Shown here piece after piece: positions 35,850 through 44,693 of a stretch of DNA of 64,000 bases. The notes beneath the pieces are model-generated. The model was given only the letters and a program-made list of their open reading frames with translations. It made no database searches and was not told where the DNA came from. The stretch comes from Bacteroidota bacterium (GTDB taxonomy: Bacteria; Bacteroidota; Bacteroidia; Bacteroidales; UBA10428), in assembly GCA_016699695.1 (NCBI GenBank), contig CP065006.1, positions 2,976,001-3,040,000 of the forward strand, read 5' to 3'. A program made the position numbers and the translations under genes. Numbering within the stretch: position 1 is the first letter of the stretch; every line of letters starts with the position of its first letter.

Positions 35850-38309
35850 ATGATGCATTTAAACAAAATCATTCTTCTCTTTGTAGCTCTTTTATTTGTA
35901 GGGTATGCTTTACTAATTGCCCAGGCTCCTCAGGCTCAATTTTTTATTAACGGAAAGGTTGTGGAGGATGAAACCAGTCATGGGCTTGAATTTGTTAATG
36001 TTGCTGTTTACCGTTTACCCGATTCAGTTTTGGTGACCGGAACCATCACCAACGAAAAAGGATATTACAGCATTCAGGTCAATCGTGGAGGTAATTATTA
36101 TCTATCGGCCGATTTCATAGGATACCAGAAGCAGATAATTAGCGACATAAGCTTTGTTCCAGGTAGTGAAGTTTTTAATGTAAAACCTGTTTCTTTGAAA
36201 CTAGCCACCATTGGTATTGGCGAAGTGGAGGTATTGGGCGAAAGACCCTTTGTAAGCTACCAGATTGACCGAAAGATAGTGGATGTGAGCCGTAACCCTC
36301 TTGCCCAAGGTGGTACTGCGGTAGATGCTCTCGAAAATGTTCCATCGGTAAATATTGACATCGAGGGGAATGTTTTACTTCGGGGAAGTGGCGATTATAC
36401 CGTATTGATCGATGGAAGGCAGAGCCCCCTTTCAGGAACCGATGCACTCAATCAAATTCCTGCAAGTTCTATCAGTCAGATTGAAATTATTACCAATCCA
36501 TCGGCTCGTTACGACCCCGATGGTACAGCTGGTATCATCAATATAATTACCAAAAAAGGCAAACTGAGCGGACATACCCTGGTGTTGAATGCTGCTGCCG
36601 GAAATAGTCCCTCTCGTTCGGCAGATGTAACTTATTCTTATCATCACAATCGATTTACCTATACTCTAAATTCAGGTTTTAATGGAACCCAGATGCACAT
36701 GGATTATTTCGATGAGCGCAGTACCCTCGAAAATGACTCTCTTGGAAATGAACAGACTTCTTACATCAATACTTTCCGCGATGGCTTGCATCAGCATGGT
36801 AGTTATTTTGTGAAAGGCTCGGTGGATATGAAAATCAGTGAGGCGAATCAGTTAACCCTGGGTGGCAACTTTACCAATTTTGTTTTCGGAAGAAGTTTTG
36901 ACTCGCGCATCAATACAGTCTCTATTTACAATGAAGAAAACTACCAGCTCTCCTCTTCATTTTTTAGGGTAAACCCTAAGATTTGGCAACTTAATTTAGG
37001 CGATAAGCATGTTTTTAATAACAATACAAATCACTATTTGCAAGCAGATTTACAATATCAGTGGGGCGATAAGAAAAGCACCGACTCACTCACACGTTAT
37101 GTGTCCGACGAAAACTGGCAAGCCATCGAACCGCTTCAGGCTGACCAATTGGCTACCACTTCAGAGAATTCAAAGGCTGGACGCTTAGAATTGACCTATG
37201 TTCGGCCTGTAAATGAGAAAATCAACTTCGAATCGGGATACACCTTGCGCTACAATGCCTATGTTCAGAACTATGCACGCGATACCATGTCAAACGGGAG
37301 TATGCAGCCAGACTATAGCCTGTTCGATACGGCCGATTTTAGCCGTTGGATTCAAGCAGGTTGGGCACTTGTAAAAGGTGAGTTATACGGCTTGCAATAC
37401 AGCGCCGGTTTACGTGTAGAACATACCGACCAGAACCTGGCTCTACAGAAGGATAATTACCGATACAACTACAATGCTATTGGCTGGTATCCGAGTTTTT
37501 CGTTGGCCAAAAACTGGAAAGAAGGGCATACTTTACAGGGAAGCTATAGCAAACGTATTAACCGTCCGGCCGATTTTCAGCTCAATCCGTTTCCTGGTCT
37601 GAGCGATGGGTATGTGATCTGGAAGCCCAACCCAGAATTGAAGCCGGAGCAGGCTAATTCGTTTGAGTTGAACTACCAGAAATCGTGGCAACAGAATTTT
37701 GTGCTGATAGAGACATTTTACCGGAAAACTCTGGACGTAATGGAACGCATTGATGAAATTTCGGGCGATACCATTATCCGCACCATGATTAATCTGGGCA
37801 GCGAAACCGATGCCGGTGCAGAGATCGCAGCCAATTTTAAGCTTTCGAAATGGTGGACCATCAATCCTTCCGTTACGCTGTCTCAAAATTTTCTCGAAGG
37901 AACCTATCAGAATATTAACACTCAGGTATCTGGTATGGAAACCAGAGCATCGATCAACAATACATTTTTTCTGCCTACCAAAACAAGGCTTCAGATTATG
38001 GCCAATTACAATGGCCCAAGTACCGAGATAAACGGTACAAGAGAAGCTTCATCTCAGGTATCGGCAGCAGTACGTCAGGAGTTTTTCGACCGTAAACTGA
38101 ATGCTACTTTTCGTATCAACGATATTTTTTCAACTCAAAAGCGCGAAGGGTTTACCTATACCGAAAACACTACTGTGTATAGCAAAGGGCAGCGCAAAGG
38201 TGCTGTATTCGTATTTTCGTTGAATTACCGATTCAATGCCAGCAACGATCGTCAGCGCGAGGGACGCACCAATGGTGGCTCTGAACAGGGAGTGGAAATG
38301 GAATTCTAA
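35850..38309 (+). CDS. TonB-dependent-receptor-like outer membrane beta-barrel protein
   Basis: An 819-residue outer-membrane protein of the TonB-dependent receptor superfamily, of the outer-membrane beta-barrel (OMP_b-brl) type common in Bacteroidota. The start is one of two adjacent ATGs (35850 or 35853), which leads into a signal peptide (KIILLFVALLFVGYALLIAQA). A carboxypeptidase-regulatory-like domain (about 35-120: INGKVVEDETSHGLEFVNVAVY) precedes a plug domain (about 130-235: DALENVPSVNIDIEGNVLLRG, VLIDGRQSPL, IEIITNPSARYDPDGTAGIINI). The long C-terminal barrel ends with aromatic strands. No SusD partner is adjacent, so it is not a typical polysaccharide-utilisation pair. The ligand is unknown. 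Confidence 0.9.
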   Translation: MMHLNKIILLFVALLFVGYALLIAQAPQAQFFINGKVVEDETSHGLEFVNVAVYRLPDSVLVTGTITNEKGYYSIQVNRGGNYYLSADFIGYQKQIISDISFVPGSEVFNVKPVSLKLATIGIGEVEVLGERPFVSYQIDRKIVDVSRNPLAQGGTAVDALENVPSVNIDIEGNVLLRGSGDYTVLIDGRQSPLSGTDALNQIPASSISQIEIITNPSARYDPDGTAGIINIITKKGKLSGHTLVLNAAAGNSPSRSADVTYSYHHNRFTYTLNSGFNGTQMHMDYFDERSTLENDSLGNEQTSYINTFRDGLHQHGSYFVKGSVDMKISEANQLTLGGNFTNFVFGRSFDSRINTVSIYNEENYQLSSSFFRVNPKIWQLNLGDKHVFNNNTNHYLQADLQYQWGDKKSTDSLTRYVSDENWQAIEPLQADQLATTSENSKAGRLELTYVRPVNEKINFESGYTLRYNAYVQNYARDTMSNGSMQPDYSLFDTADFSRWIQAGWALVKGELYGLQYSAGLRVEHTDQNLALQKDNYRYNYNAIGWYPSFSLAKNWKEGHTLQGSYSKRINRPADFQLNPFPGLSDGYVIWKPNPELKPEQANSFELNYQKSWQQNFVLIETFYRKTLDVMERIDEISGDTIIRTMINLGSETDAGAEIAANFKLSKWWTINPSVTLSQNFLEGTYQNINTQVSGMETRASINNTFFLPTKTRLQIMANYNGPSTEINGTREASSQVSAAVRQEFFDRKLNATFRINDIFSTQKREGFTYTENTTVYSKGQRKGAVFVFSLNYRFNASNDRQREGRTNGGSEQGVEMEF

Positions 38310-38444
38310 ATACTGGGTGCAATTTGTGCAACATTCCTCTGCACCTGAAAATATTAATGAAAAGCTAAGAAAAAATCACCTAGATTGTTTTAGTTTTTTT
38401 GTTATTTAGCAGCCACATTAACCTTTAATCATTCTGAAATCAAA

Positions 38445-39647
38445 ATGGGAAAAGTACTCATCATTGGTGCAGGAGGAGTGAGCAATGTTGTTGTCAACAA
38501 ATGCGCCGCCCTGCCTGAAGTTTTTACCGAAATTGTGTTGGCTTCGCGTACAAAAAGTAAATGCGATGCTATTGCCGAAGGGGTAAAAAAACGTTTTCAC
38601 AAACAAATTATTACCGAACAACTCGATGCCGACATTGTGGCGAATACAGTTGCTCTGATAAAAAAGCATAAACCCGATCTGGTTTTAAATGTAGCCTTGC
38701 CTTACCAGGATCTGGCTATTATGGATGCCTGTCTCGAAACCGGTGTAAACTACCTCGATACGGCCAACTACGAACCTCCTACCGAAGCTAAATTCGAATA
38801 CAAGTGGCAGTGGGATTACCGAAGCCGTTTCGAAAAATCTAACCTCATGGCTTTGTTGGGTAGCGGATTCGATCCGGGTGTGACGAATGTGTATTGTGCC
38901 TATGCTCAAAAACATCTTTTCGATGAAATACATACTGTCGATATTGTCGACTGTAATGGTGGTGACCATGGAAAGGCTTTTGCAACCAATTTTAACCCCG
39001 AAATCAATATTCGCGAAGTAACTGCCCGTGGCCGGTATTTCGAGAACGGTGAGTGGAAAAGTACAGATCCTTTATCTGTAAATCAACCTTTCGATTTTCC
39101 TGGTGTGGGCGTACGTAATATGTACCTGATGTACCACGAAGAATTGGAATCGTTGGCCAAAAATATCAAAGGAGTTAAGCGCATTCGCTTCTGGATGACC
39201 TTTGGCGAAGCCTATCTGACTCACCTGCGCGTGCTGCAAAATGTGGGCATGACCCGCATCGATCCGGTCGAATACGAAGGGCACCAGATTATTCCACTTC
39301 AGTTTCTAAAGGCTGTTTTACCAGACCCTGGTTCTCTTGCCGAGAACTATAGCGGAAAAACTTCCATAGGTTGCTTAATCGAAGGAGTGAAGGATGGAAA
39401 GCCAGTGCGTAAATTCATTTACAATATCTGCGACCATGCCGAAACCTATAAAGAAGTAGGTTCGCAGGCCGTTTCATACACCACAGGCGTTCCTGCCATG
39501 ATAGGTGCTAAAATGATGCTTACCGGAAAATGGATGAAGGCTGGTGTTTACAACATGGAAGAATTTAATCCGGATCCATTTATGGAAGATTTAAATAAGT
39601 ATGGACTCCCCTGGCAAATAGAAGATTGGAAGCATTCGGTAAAATAA
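38445..39647 (+). CDS. Carboxynorspermidine/carboxyspermidine synthase (saccharopine dehydrogenase family)
   Basis: NADPH-dependent condensing enzyme of the alternative polyamine pathway: joins aspartate beta-semialdehyde to putrescine or diaminopropane, giving carboxyspermidine or carboxynorspermidine. The 400-residue protein has the N-terminal Rossmann motif VLIIGAGGVSNVVV (4-17) and NVALPYQDLAIMDACLETGVNYLDTANYE, split over residues about 84-112, typical of the saccharopine dehydrogenase fold. GLLGSGFDPGVTNVYC-like residues follow near 143. The assignment rests on the next gene, an NspC-type decarboxylase that overlaps it by 22 bases. In Bacteroidota this pair generally makes spermidine. 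Confidence 0.92.
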   Translation: MGKVLIIGAGGVSNVVVNKCAALPEVFTEIVLASRTKSKCDAIAEGVKKRFHKQIITEQLDADIVANTVALIKKHKPDLVLNVALPYQDLAIMDACLETGVNYLDTANYEPPTEAKFEYKWQWDYRSRFEKSNLMALLGSGFDPGVTNVYCAYAQKHLFDEIHTVDIVDCNGGDHGKAFATNFNPEINIREVTARGRYFENGEWKSTDPLSVNQPFDFPGVGVRNMYLMYHEELESLAKNIKGVKRIRFWMTFGEAYLTHLRVLQNVGMTRIDPVEYEGHQIIPLQFLKAVLPDPGSLAENYSGKTSIGCLIEGVKDGKPVRKFIYNICDHAETYKEVGSQAVSYTTGVPAMIGAKMMLTGKWMKAGVYNMEEFNPDPFMEDLNKYGLPWQIEDWKHSVK

Positions 39648-40795
39648 ACCTCACTAAAGAACAACTGGCAGGGCTAAAAACGCCCTGCTTTGTTGTGAAT
39701 GAGACCCGCATCGAAGAAAACCTTCGGGTGATAGACCGCGTGCAACAAGAAGCTGGTTGCAAGGTATTGCTGGCATTTAAAGGCTTTGCAATGTGGAACC
39801 TTGCCCCACTGGTGCGGAAATATCTTCCGGGTACATCAGCCAGCTCGGTGAGTGAAGCCCTGCTCGGACACCATGAATTTGGTGGTGAATTACACGTTTA
39901 TTCTCCTGCTTACAACCAAACCGATATCGATACCCACTTGCAGCTTGCCGACCATATTGTATTTAATTCGCCGGCCCAATGGAATAAGTATCGTGCTTTG
40001 TTTGTCTCTAATACCCGGACAAAAGCCGGATTACGAATAAATCCGGAACATTCCGAGGTGTCAACAGCCATTTATGATCCTTGTGCTCCTTTTTCACGTT
40101 TGGGTACAACCCTGACAAATTTTAAAGCGCAGATTCATTTGCTGGAAGGTATCTCTGGTCTTCATGTTCACAATTTATGTGAACTCAACAGCGATTCTCT
40201 GGAACGCACCATGGAAGTTGTGGAAAAAAACTTCGGATTCTTTTTCGATAAAATCAGCTGGATTAACTTTGGCGGCGGGCATCACATTTCGCGCAGCGAT
40301 TACGATGTTGATCACCTTATTCGCTTAATAAAAGGCTTTAAACAGCGACATAACCTGGAAGTTTACCTTGAACCAGGTGAGGCGGTTGCCCTTAATGCCG
40401 GAGTATTGGTTTCGGAGGTACTCGATTTACTTTCGAATGGGATGGAGATTGCGGTGCTCGATACCAGTGCTACCTGTCATATGCCCGATGTGCTCGAAAT
40501 GCCTTACCGTCCTCAGATTGTGGGAGCAGGGGCTGCCAGGGAGAAGAAATATACCTATCGGCTGGGCGGACAGAGTTGCCTGGCTGGCGACGTAATTGGC
40601 GATTATTCTTTCGATGCACCACTGTTGCCAGGTAGCAGGCTTATTTTTGGCGATATGGCCCATTATTCGATGGTGAAAACCACCACCTTTAACGGAGTTA
40701 GTCTGCCTTCGATCTATATCTATAATTCAAAAGAAAATACAATTCGACTGGTAAAGCATTTTGGTTATGAAGACTATAAATCACGCCTGAGCTAA
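39626..40795 (+). CDS. nspC: Carboxynorspermidine/carboxyspermidine decarboxylase
   Basis: PLP-dependent decarboxylase (alanine-racemase fold, group IV) that makes spermidine or norspermidine from the product of the gene before it. The 389-residue frame starts at a TTG inside the preceding gene, a coupled start. I find no ATG or GTG that gives full length. The PLP lysine is K52 (KVLLAFKGFAMW). Other family segments are INFGGGHHISRSDY (glycine loop for the PLP phosphate), LEPGEAVALNAG and the late SCLAGDVIGDYSFD with the active-site cysteine. A strong terminator follows. Polyamines of this type affect biofilm formation in some bacteria, which is of note beside a polysaccharide locus. Confidence 0.92.
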   Translation: MEAFGKINLTKEQLAGLKTPCFVVNETRIEENLRVIDRVQQEAGCKVLLAFKGFAMWNLAPLVRKYLPGTSASSVSEALLGHHEFGGELHVYSPAYNQTDIDTHLQLADHIVFNSPAQWNKYRALFVSNTRTKAGLRINPEHSEVSTAIYDPCAPFSRLGTTLTNFKAQIHLLEGISGLHVHNLCELNSDSLERTMEVVEKNFGFFFDKISWINFGGGHHISRSDYDVDHLIRLIKGFKQRHNLEVYLEPGEAVALNAGVLVSEVLDLLSNGMEIAVLDTSATCHMPDVLEMPYRPQIVGAGAAREKKYTYRLGGQSCLAGDVIGDYSFDAPLLPGSRLIFGDMAHYSMVKTTTFNGVSLPSIYIYNSKENTIRLVKHFGYEDYKSRLS

Positions 40796-40836
40796 AAAGA
40801 AACTTGCTTGAGGATTTGGTTTTAGGTAAAAACAAA

Positions 40837-40870
40837 AAAAAGCTGTTCTGTTTGCGCAGAGCAGCTTTTT
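40837..40870. terminator. Bidirectional intrinsic terminator between nspC and the polysaccharide locus
   Basis: AAAAAGCTGTTCTG pairs with CAGAGCAGCTTTTT around TTTGCG, a 14-bp stem with one G-U. A-runs and T-runs on the two sides let it serve both the nspC unit (+) and the WcaJ-like gene (-). Confidence 0.9.
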
Positions 40871-40891
40871 GTATTTTTTAGAGGATTTTTC

Positions 40892-42307
40892 TTAGTAACC
40901 CCGGTTCACAAGAACCGATTTGATGGTGCGGAAGAAAAGTTGCCAATCTGATTTATACGACCATTTATCGATGTACTCCATATCGAGTTTCATCCATTTT
41001 TCGAATACAACCTCATTGCGGTTCGGAATGATCTGCCAGGTACAGGTAATACCAGGTTTTACAGAAAGGCGACGCAATTGCCAGTCTTCGTATTGTGCTA
41101 CTTCACTGGGCAGTGGCGGACGTGGTCCTATAAGCGACATTTCGCCCCGGAGCACATTAATTAATTGTGGTAGCTCATCGATACTGGTTTTGCGAAGAAA
41201 TCTTCCAATTGCAGTTATGCGTGGGTCATGTTTCATTTTAAAGGTAGGACCATCGCTTTCGTTCATTGCCATCAATTTAGCTTTTAACTCTTCCGCATTT
41301 TGTACCATGGTTCTGAACTTGTAAATATAAAACTGGCGACCATGAAGTCCTACACGTTTTTGTTTGAACATAGCCGGCCCTTTCGATGTGGCGCGGATAA
41401 TCAAGCTGATAGTTAGAAAAAGCGGAGAAAGGAAAAACATTAAAATGGCTGAAATCATAAAATCGCTGATCGATTTCCAGGCCCAACGCAGGGAGTTATT
41501 CGGAGTATTGATAAAAGTAAGAAAAGGAGTTTTTTCGAGATGCGTTAGTTTTACTTTAGCGTGATTTACAGGCATCACTTTGCTTTTTGCTTTAAAGGTA
41601 ACTCCAAGTTCTTTACAAGCCTCAATCAGTCTGTCTACTTTCTCAAGATCTATGGTGTTTTTACAGTAAAGCACCTCGTCAATAATATCGACTTTTAAAA
41701 TGTTTTTAATATTCGAGCGTTCCGGGAGAACCCTGATTAGAGGTGAATATGTACTACGAATGTGGCTTGAGTCGCTAAAAATAGCTACAATGCGATAACC
41801 CCATTCTTTGTGGTCGAGTATGCTGTCGATGAGTTCTTCGGAATCCTTGTCGGCAATTACTACAATGTTATGGATGTTATGACCATTGGCACGGAACGAT
41901 TTCACAATGCGGAATGTGGTCATGCGAAGTGTAAACAGCGATATCCAGTTAATAAACGAAAAAGCAAGTACAAACTGGTGCGACAGCATTTCGAGATTAA
42001 ACAAGTGCTTGTAGATCAGCAATACCAGAAGACCTACCAGGTTAAAATTGAGAATACGGAAGAAAATCGATAAGTAAGTCCTTGAACGTGGTATCTGGGC
42101 CAGGTTGGTTGTCTTTATTAAAATTGCCCAGGTAGGCAGTACAAGCAGCAAAAGGTAAATGATATCGGCATTAATTGTAAGTTTTTCACCATTTACTTTT
42201 GAAATAAGGTAGAGTGCGCCGAAGTAGGATACTACAGTAATAAAAAGGTCAAGGCTCCTTTGTATTACTTTTGCGTATTTGCGGATGAGGGCCTTAATTG
42301 GTTTCAT
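40892..42307 (-). CDS. Polyprenyl-phosphate sugar-1-phosphate transferase (WcaJ-like), initiating enzyme
   Basis: Starts exopolysaccharide repeat-unit synthesis by moving a hexose-1-phosphate onto undecaprenyl phosphate. The 471-residue protein has four N-terminal membrane segments (about 15-125) and a CoA-binding-like cytoplasmic domain (about 140-265). A fifth hydrophobic segment (ISDFMISAILMFFLSPLFLT, about 280-299) precedes the catalytic bacterial sugar transferase domain with GPAMFKQKRVGLHG, FYIYKFRTM, DELPQLINVLRGEMSLIGPRP and LSVKPGITCTWQ. It is the last gene of the minus-strand polysaccharide block. The sugar cannot be read from sequence, though WcaJ types usually use glucose or galactose. 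Confidence 0.93.
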   Translation of the reverse strand: MKPIKALIRKYAKVIQRSLDLFITVVSYFGALYLISKVNGEKLTINADIIYLLLLVLPTWAILIKTTNLAQIPRSRTYLSIFFRILNFNLVGLLVLLIYKHLFNLEMLSHQFVLAFSFINWISLFTLRMTTFRIVKSFRANGHNIHNIVVIADKDSEELIDSILDHKEWGYRIVAIFSDSSHIRSTYSPLIRVLPERSNIKNILKVDIIDEVLYCKNTIDLEKVDRLIEACKELGVTFKAKSKVMPVNHAKVKLTHLEKTPFLTFINTPNNSLRWAWKSISDFMISAILMFFLSPLFLTISLIIRATSKGPAMFKQKRVGLHGRQFYIYKFRTMVQNAEELKAKLMAMNESDGPTFKMKHDPRITAIGRFLRKTSIDELPQLINVLRGEMSLIGPRPPLPSEVAQYEDWQLRRLSVKPGITCTWQIIPNRNEVVFEKWMKLDMEYIDKWSYKSDWQLFFRTIKSVLVNRGY

Positions 42308-42318
42308 AGTTTGGTTTA

Positions 42319-42338
42319 AAATCTACGTAAATCTACGT
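42319..42338. repeat. Tandem 10-bp repeat upstream of the WcaJ-like gene
   Basis: Two exact adjacent copies of AAATCTACGT, ending 12 bases from the WcaJ-like start codon at 42307. The 10-base period puts both copies on the same face of the DNA helix, so it could be a regulator binding site. Confidence 0.6.
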
Positions 42339-42562
42339 GGAATAGGGCATTTGGATAAAATATTTTGACAAATGCACCGATAAACCTGATTAAAGAAAGC
42401 GACTGCCAGTGAATGGATTTATTCGTTAGACGAATGTAATTTCAGAAAGGAGATTCTGAGGAGTTTTTTTTCGCTTGATTTTTGACTTGAATGCTTTGTA
42501 TTTGCAAAAATCGGAGCTTTTCAGTGAGTCGAAATAAGTTGCTTTGACCATGGGTTGACAGT

Positions 42563-42621
42563 GATAGCTCATCTCACCGGGAGACAGCCCTAAAGCTGCA
42601 CCACCGGTGAAATGAGTTACC
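42563..42621 (-). ncRNA. Candidate structured RNA leader or 3'-end element
   Basis: As minus-strand RNA, GGUA-A-CUCAUUUCACCGG pairs with CCGGUGAGAUGAG-C-UAUC: 17 pairs with one A/C mismatch and two G-U pairs. The loop contains a smaller CAGC/GCUG hairpin. The single difference between the main 13-base arms is a G-U pair on the minus strand but a mismatch on the plus strand, which points to minus-strand RNA. It starts one base after the glycosyltransferase stop and has no U-run, so it is not an ordinary terminator. I cannot match it to a known riboswitch. Confidence 0.5.
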
Positions 42622-42622
42622 T

Positions 42623-43519
42623 CTAGTCTTTCTTTTTTAAACCTAGCAGGTTAAGGATTTTCCATTTGAAAAAACCTCCTATGTACCGGGCATAACTTTT
42701 AAACACAGGCCAATAGGCTCTTATCGATTTCGCGTAATACTTATAAAAGAGCAGTTCTTTTTTAATGTTAAAATTCGATTTAATATCGACCAACGATTTC
42801 CAAAGCATTTTAAAGCTTCCTTTGTGAATGAGTCCTGTATTGACCACATCGTTCCAAATACGTATTTCCGGGTAAACTTTTAACCGGAAACCTGCCAGTT
42901 TAACCCGATAACTGTAGTCGCTGTCGCCGTGATAATGCGGAAAATCTTTTTCATTCAACCATCCTACCTGGGTCAAAATCTCCTTGCTAAGCACTGTGCC
43001 CATTCCTGTAAGCCAATCAACATCCCACACGTGGTTGTATTCTTCCGAATCGGGCTCGAAGAAACCATACATTCTGCGCTCACCGGTGTAAGGATCAAAT
43101 TTGCATCCCATGGTCCAAATAAGGTTGGGTGGGTTGAGTACCATTACCTTCGAACCAATTAGGATGTCTTTCTCGGTTGTTTCGAGTAGTTTTTCAAGGT
43201 TCTGAAAATACGAAGGTTCGGTGACAATGTCGTTGTTCCACCATACCATGTAATCGGCCTTAAGCTCTTCCAGGGCATATTTACACCCTACATTTATAGC
43301 ACCGCTCCACCATAAGTTGCCGTCACCTTTGCAGATGATCACGTTTGGATAATTGTCCGAAACCCATTCGGAAGTACCATCGCTGGATCCATCGTCGACC
43401 AGTATGGTAAAAAAGTTTTCTTTGTTTACATGTTCATACGATTCTTCGAGGCTTTTCAAACACTTCTTAGTGTACGCCAGGCCATTGTGAACGGGAATAA
43501 TGATAGCAATTCTATTCAT
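42623..43519 (-). CDS. Glycosyltransferase family 2
   Basis: A 298-residue glycosyltransferase of GT-A fold, adding a sugar to the polysaccharide repeat unit at the inner membrane. The N-terminal nucleotide-binding part is typical (RIAIIIPVHNGLAYTKKCLKSL, then TILVDDGSSDGT at about 38-49). The DxD-type metal site is probably WWNND near residue 92. The later GDSDYSYRVKLAGF segment is typical of rhamnosyl-type GT2 enzymes. There are no membrane segments. It overlaps the Wzy-like gene by 8 bases, so they are co-translated. Donor and acceptor sugars cannot be told. Confidence 0.9.
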   Translation of the reverse strand: MNRIAIIIPVHNGLAYTKKCLKSLEESYEHVNKENFFTILVDDGSSDGTSEWVSDNYPNVIICKGDGNLWWSGAINVGCKYALEELKADYMVWWNNDIVTEPSYFQNLEKLLETTEKDILIGSKVMVLNPPNLIWTMGCKFDPYTGERRMYGFFEPDSEEYNHVWDVDWLTGMGTVLSKEILTQVGWLNEKDFPHYHGDSDYSYRVKLAGFRLKVYPEIRIWNDVVNTGLIHKGSFKMLWKSLVDIKSNFNIKKELLFYKYYAKSIRAYWPVFKSYARYIGGFFKWKILNLLGLKKKD

Positions 43520-44693
43520 AGTTGATCATATTTTGTTTTTCGTTATAGGCTAAATCGATCTGGTATAGCATTAATGAAATCATCGATATGCTGAAAATAA
43601 AAAAACCAGCCCCTGTAAATATTGTCATACACATAATAAGGGTATATATTTTAATGTATAGCATATTATTCGGGATTTTACTCCGGAATATTTTTACGAT
43701 AATAGCTATCTCGGCTACAATAAAAAGCACACCAAAACGAACAAACTCACCCACAATGCCAATATCTTCGAGGTAAAAGCCTAAATTGAGCTTGTAGTGC
43801 AAGATTAAAACTCCATAAATGTTCTTCTGACTATCCATACCGCTACCAAGCAAGTATCCCCAAATATCGTGTTTAAAATGGGTTAAATAGAACAATGCTG
43901 CTTTTACGCGGACGTTGTCTTCAAATCGCTCTCCTTGCTCAGCCGTTACAGCAAACATTTCACTAAAAATGCTTTCGAAGGCAAAGTAGAGAGGGATAAG
44001 CGAAAGACTTACCAATACAAATATTAAGAGTTTAGTCTTAATCATACGGTTAAACAAAATAAACATGATGGTGCCAAATGCTACGCTAAAAAGCACCTGG
44101 CGTGTGCCTTGCTGAATAAAGACACTAAATATCAGAAGCATAATTACCAAATAGCGTTTTTTATAGGTTTTAAAAAAGTAGTGCATGGATAAAAAAAGTG
44201 CAATGATTGCAAACGAATTACCAGGTAGAAAGATTCGTACAGTACCCCGATCGATACTCGCCCTTACATCGAATAACATCTGGGGAAAGACCAAATATTG
44301 AATGAACGAGAAGACTGAATACAACAAGCCTACCGCGAGAAAGACCTGCTCAATCTGTTTCGCCGACGGTTTGATGCTATGCAGCATAAAATAAAACAGA
44401 ATAAAATATAAATGCCTTTGCGCCAGTAGGGTAGTTGCAAATGATTGATTGTAATCGCGCCATGGGGTAATGGTACTAAGCATTACCGCTATAAACAACA
44501 AGAGAATTTCGGTTCGAAAATGTTGAACAAGCCTTTTACTTTTATCAAAAAAAAACTGAACATAGAGTACTCCCACAATGATCAAAACACCGCCAATCTG
44601 AATCAGGTTAAAAAGGCTTTCTCCCAGGAAAATTAACCTGAAAAATACCAACGAACAAAGGACTACCGCTAAAACTATGGGGGTTTTAAACAT
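43512..44693 (-). CDS. O-antigen/exopolysaccharide polymerase (Wzy-like)
   Basis: A 393-residue membrane protein with about eleven hydrophobic segments and a larger periplasmic loop (about 225-300, EMFAVTAEQGERFEDNVRVKAAL, GYLLGSGMDSQKN). This layout and the place among glycosyltransferases suit a Wzy-type polymerase that joins lipid-linked repeat units in the periplasm. Wzy proteins have little sequence conservation, so the call rests on topology and context; a Wzz/ligase-like role is the alternative. It overlaps both neighbours by 8 bases, in a tightly coupled gene block. Confidence 0.75.
   Translation of the reverse strand: MFKTPIVLAVVLCSLVFFRLIFLGESLFNLIQIGGVLIIVGVLYVQFFFDKSKRLVQHFRTEILLLFIAVMLSTITPWRDYNQSFATTLLAQRHLYFILFYFMLHSIKPSAKQIEQVFLAVGLLYSVFSFIQYLVFPQMLFDVRASIDRGTVRIFLPGNSFAIIALFLSMHYFFKTYKKRYLVIMLLIFSVFIQQGTRQVLFSVAFGTIMFILFNRMIKTKLLIFVLVSLSLIPLYFAFESIFSEMFAVTAEQGERFEDNVRVKAALFYLTHFKHDIWGYLLGSGMDSQKNIYGVLILHYKLNLGFYLEDIGIVGEFVRFGVLFIVAEIAIIVKIFRSKIPNNMLYIKIYTLIMCMTIFTGAGFFIFSISMISLMLYQIDLAYNEKQNMINYE

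Larger units (their letters stand above)
42308..42622. other. Intergenic region upstream of the WcaJ-like gene
   Basis: This 315-base region has no credible gene. Next to the WcaJ-like start it holds a tandem 10-base repeat and a TTTGAC-type motif at 42362-42372. At its far end is a long hairpin just after the stop of the glycosyltransferase gene. It may carry a promoter or leader for the WcaJ-like gene, but no exact TAnnTTTG box was found on the minus strand. Confidence 0.6.

Noticed and set aside
38316..38345. GGTGCA/TGCACC hairpin after the beta-barrel receptor gene
   Set aside because: Only 6 paired bases with an 18-base loop and no T-run; not enough to call a terminator.
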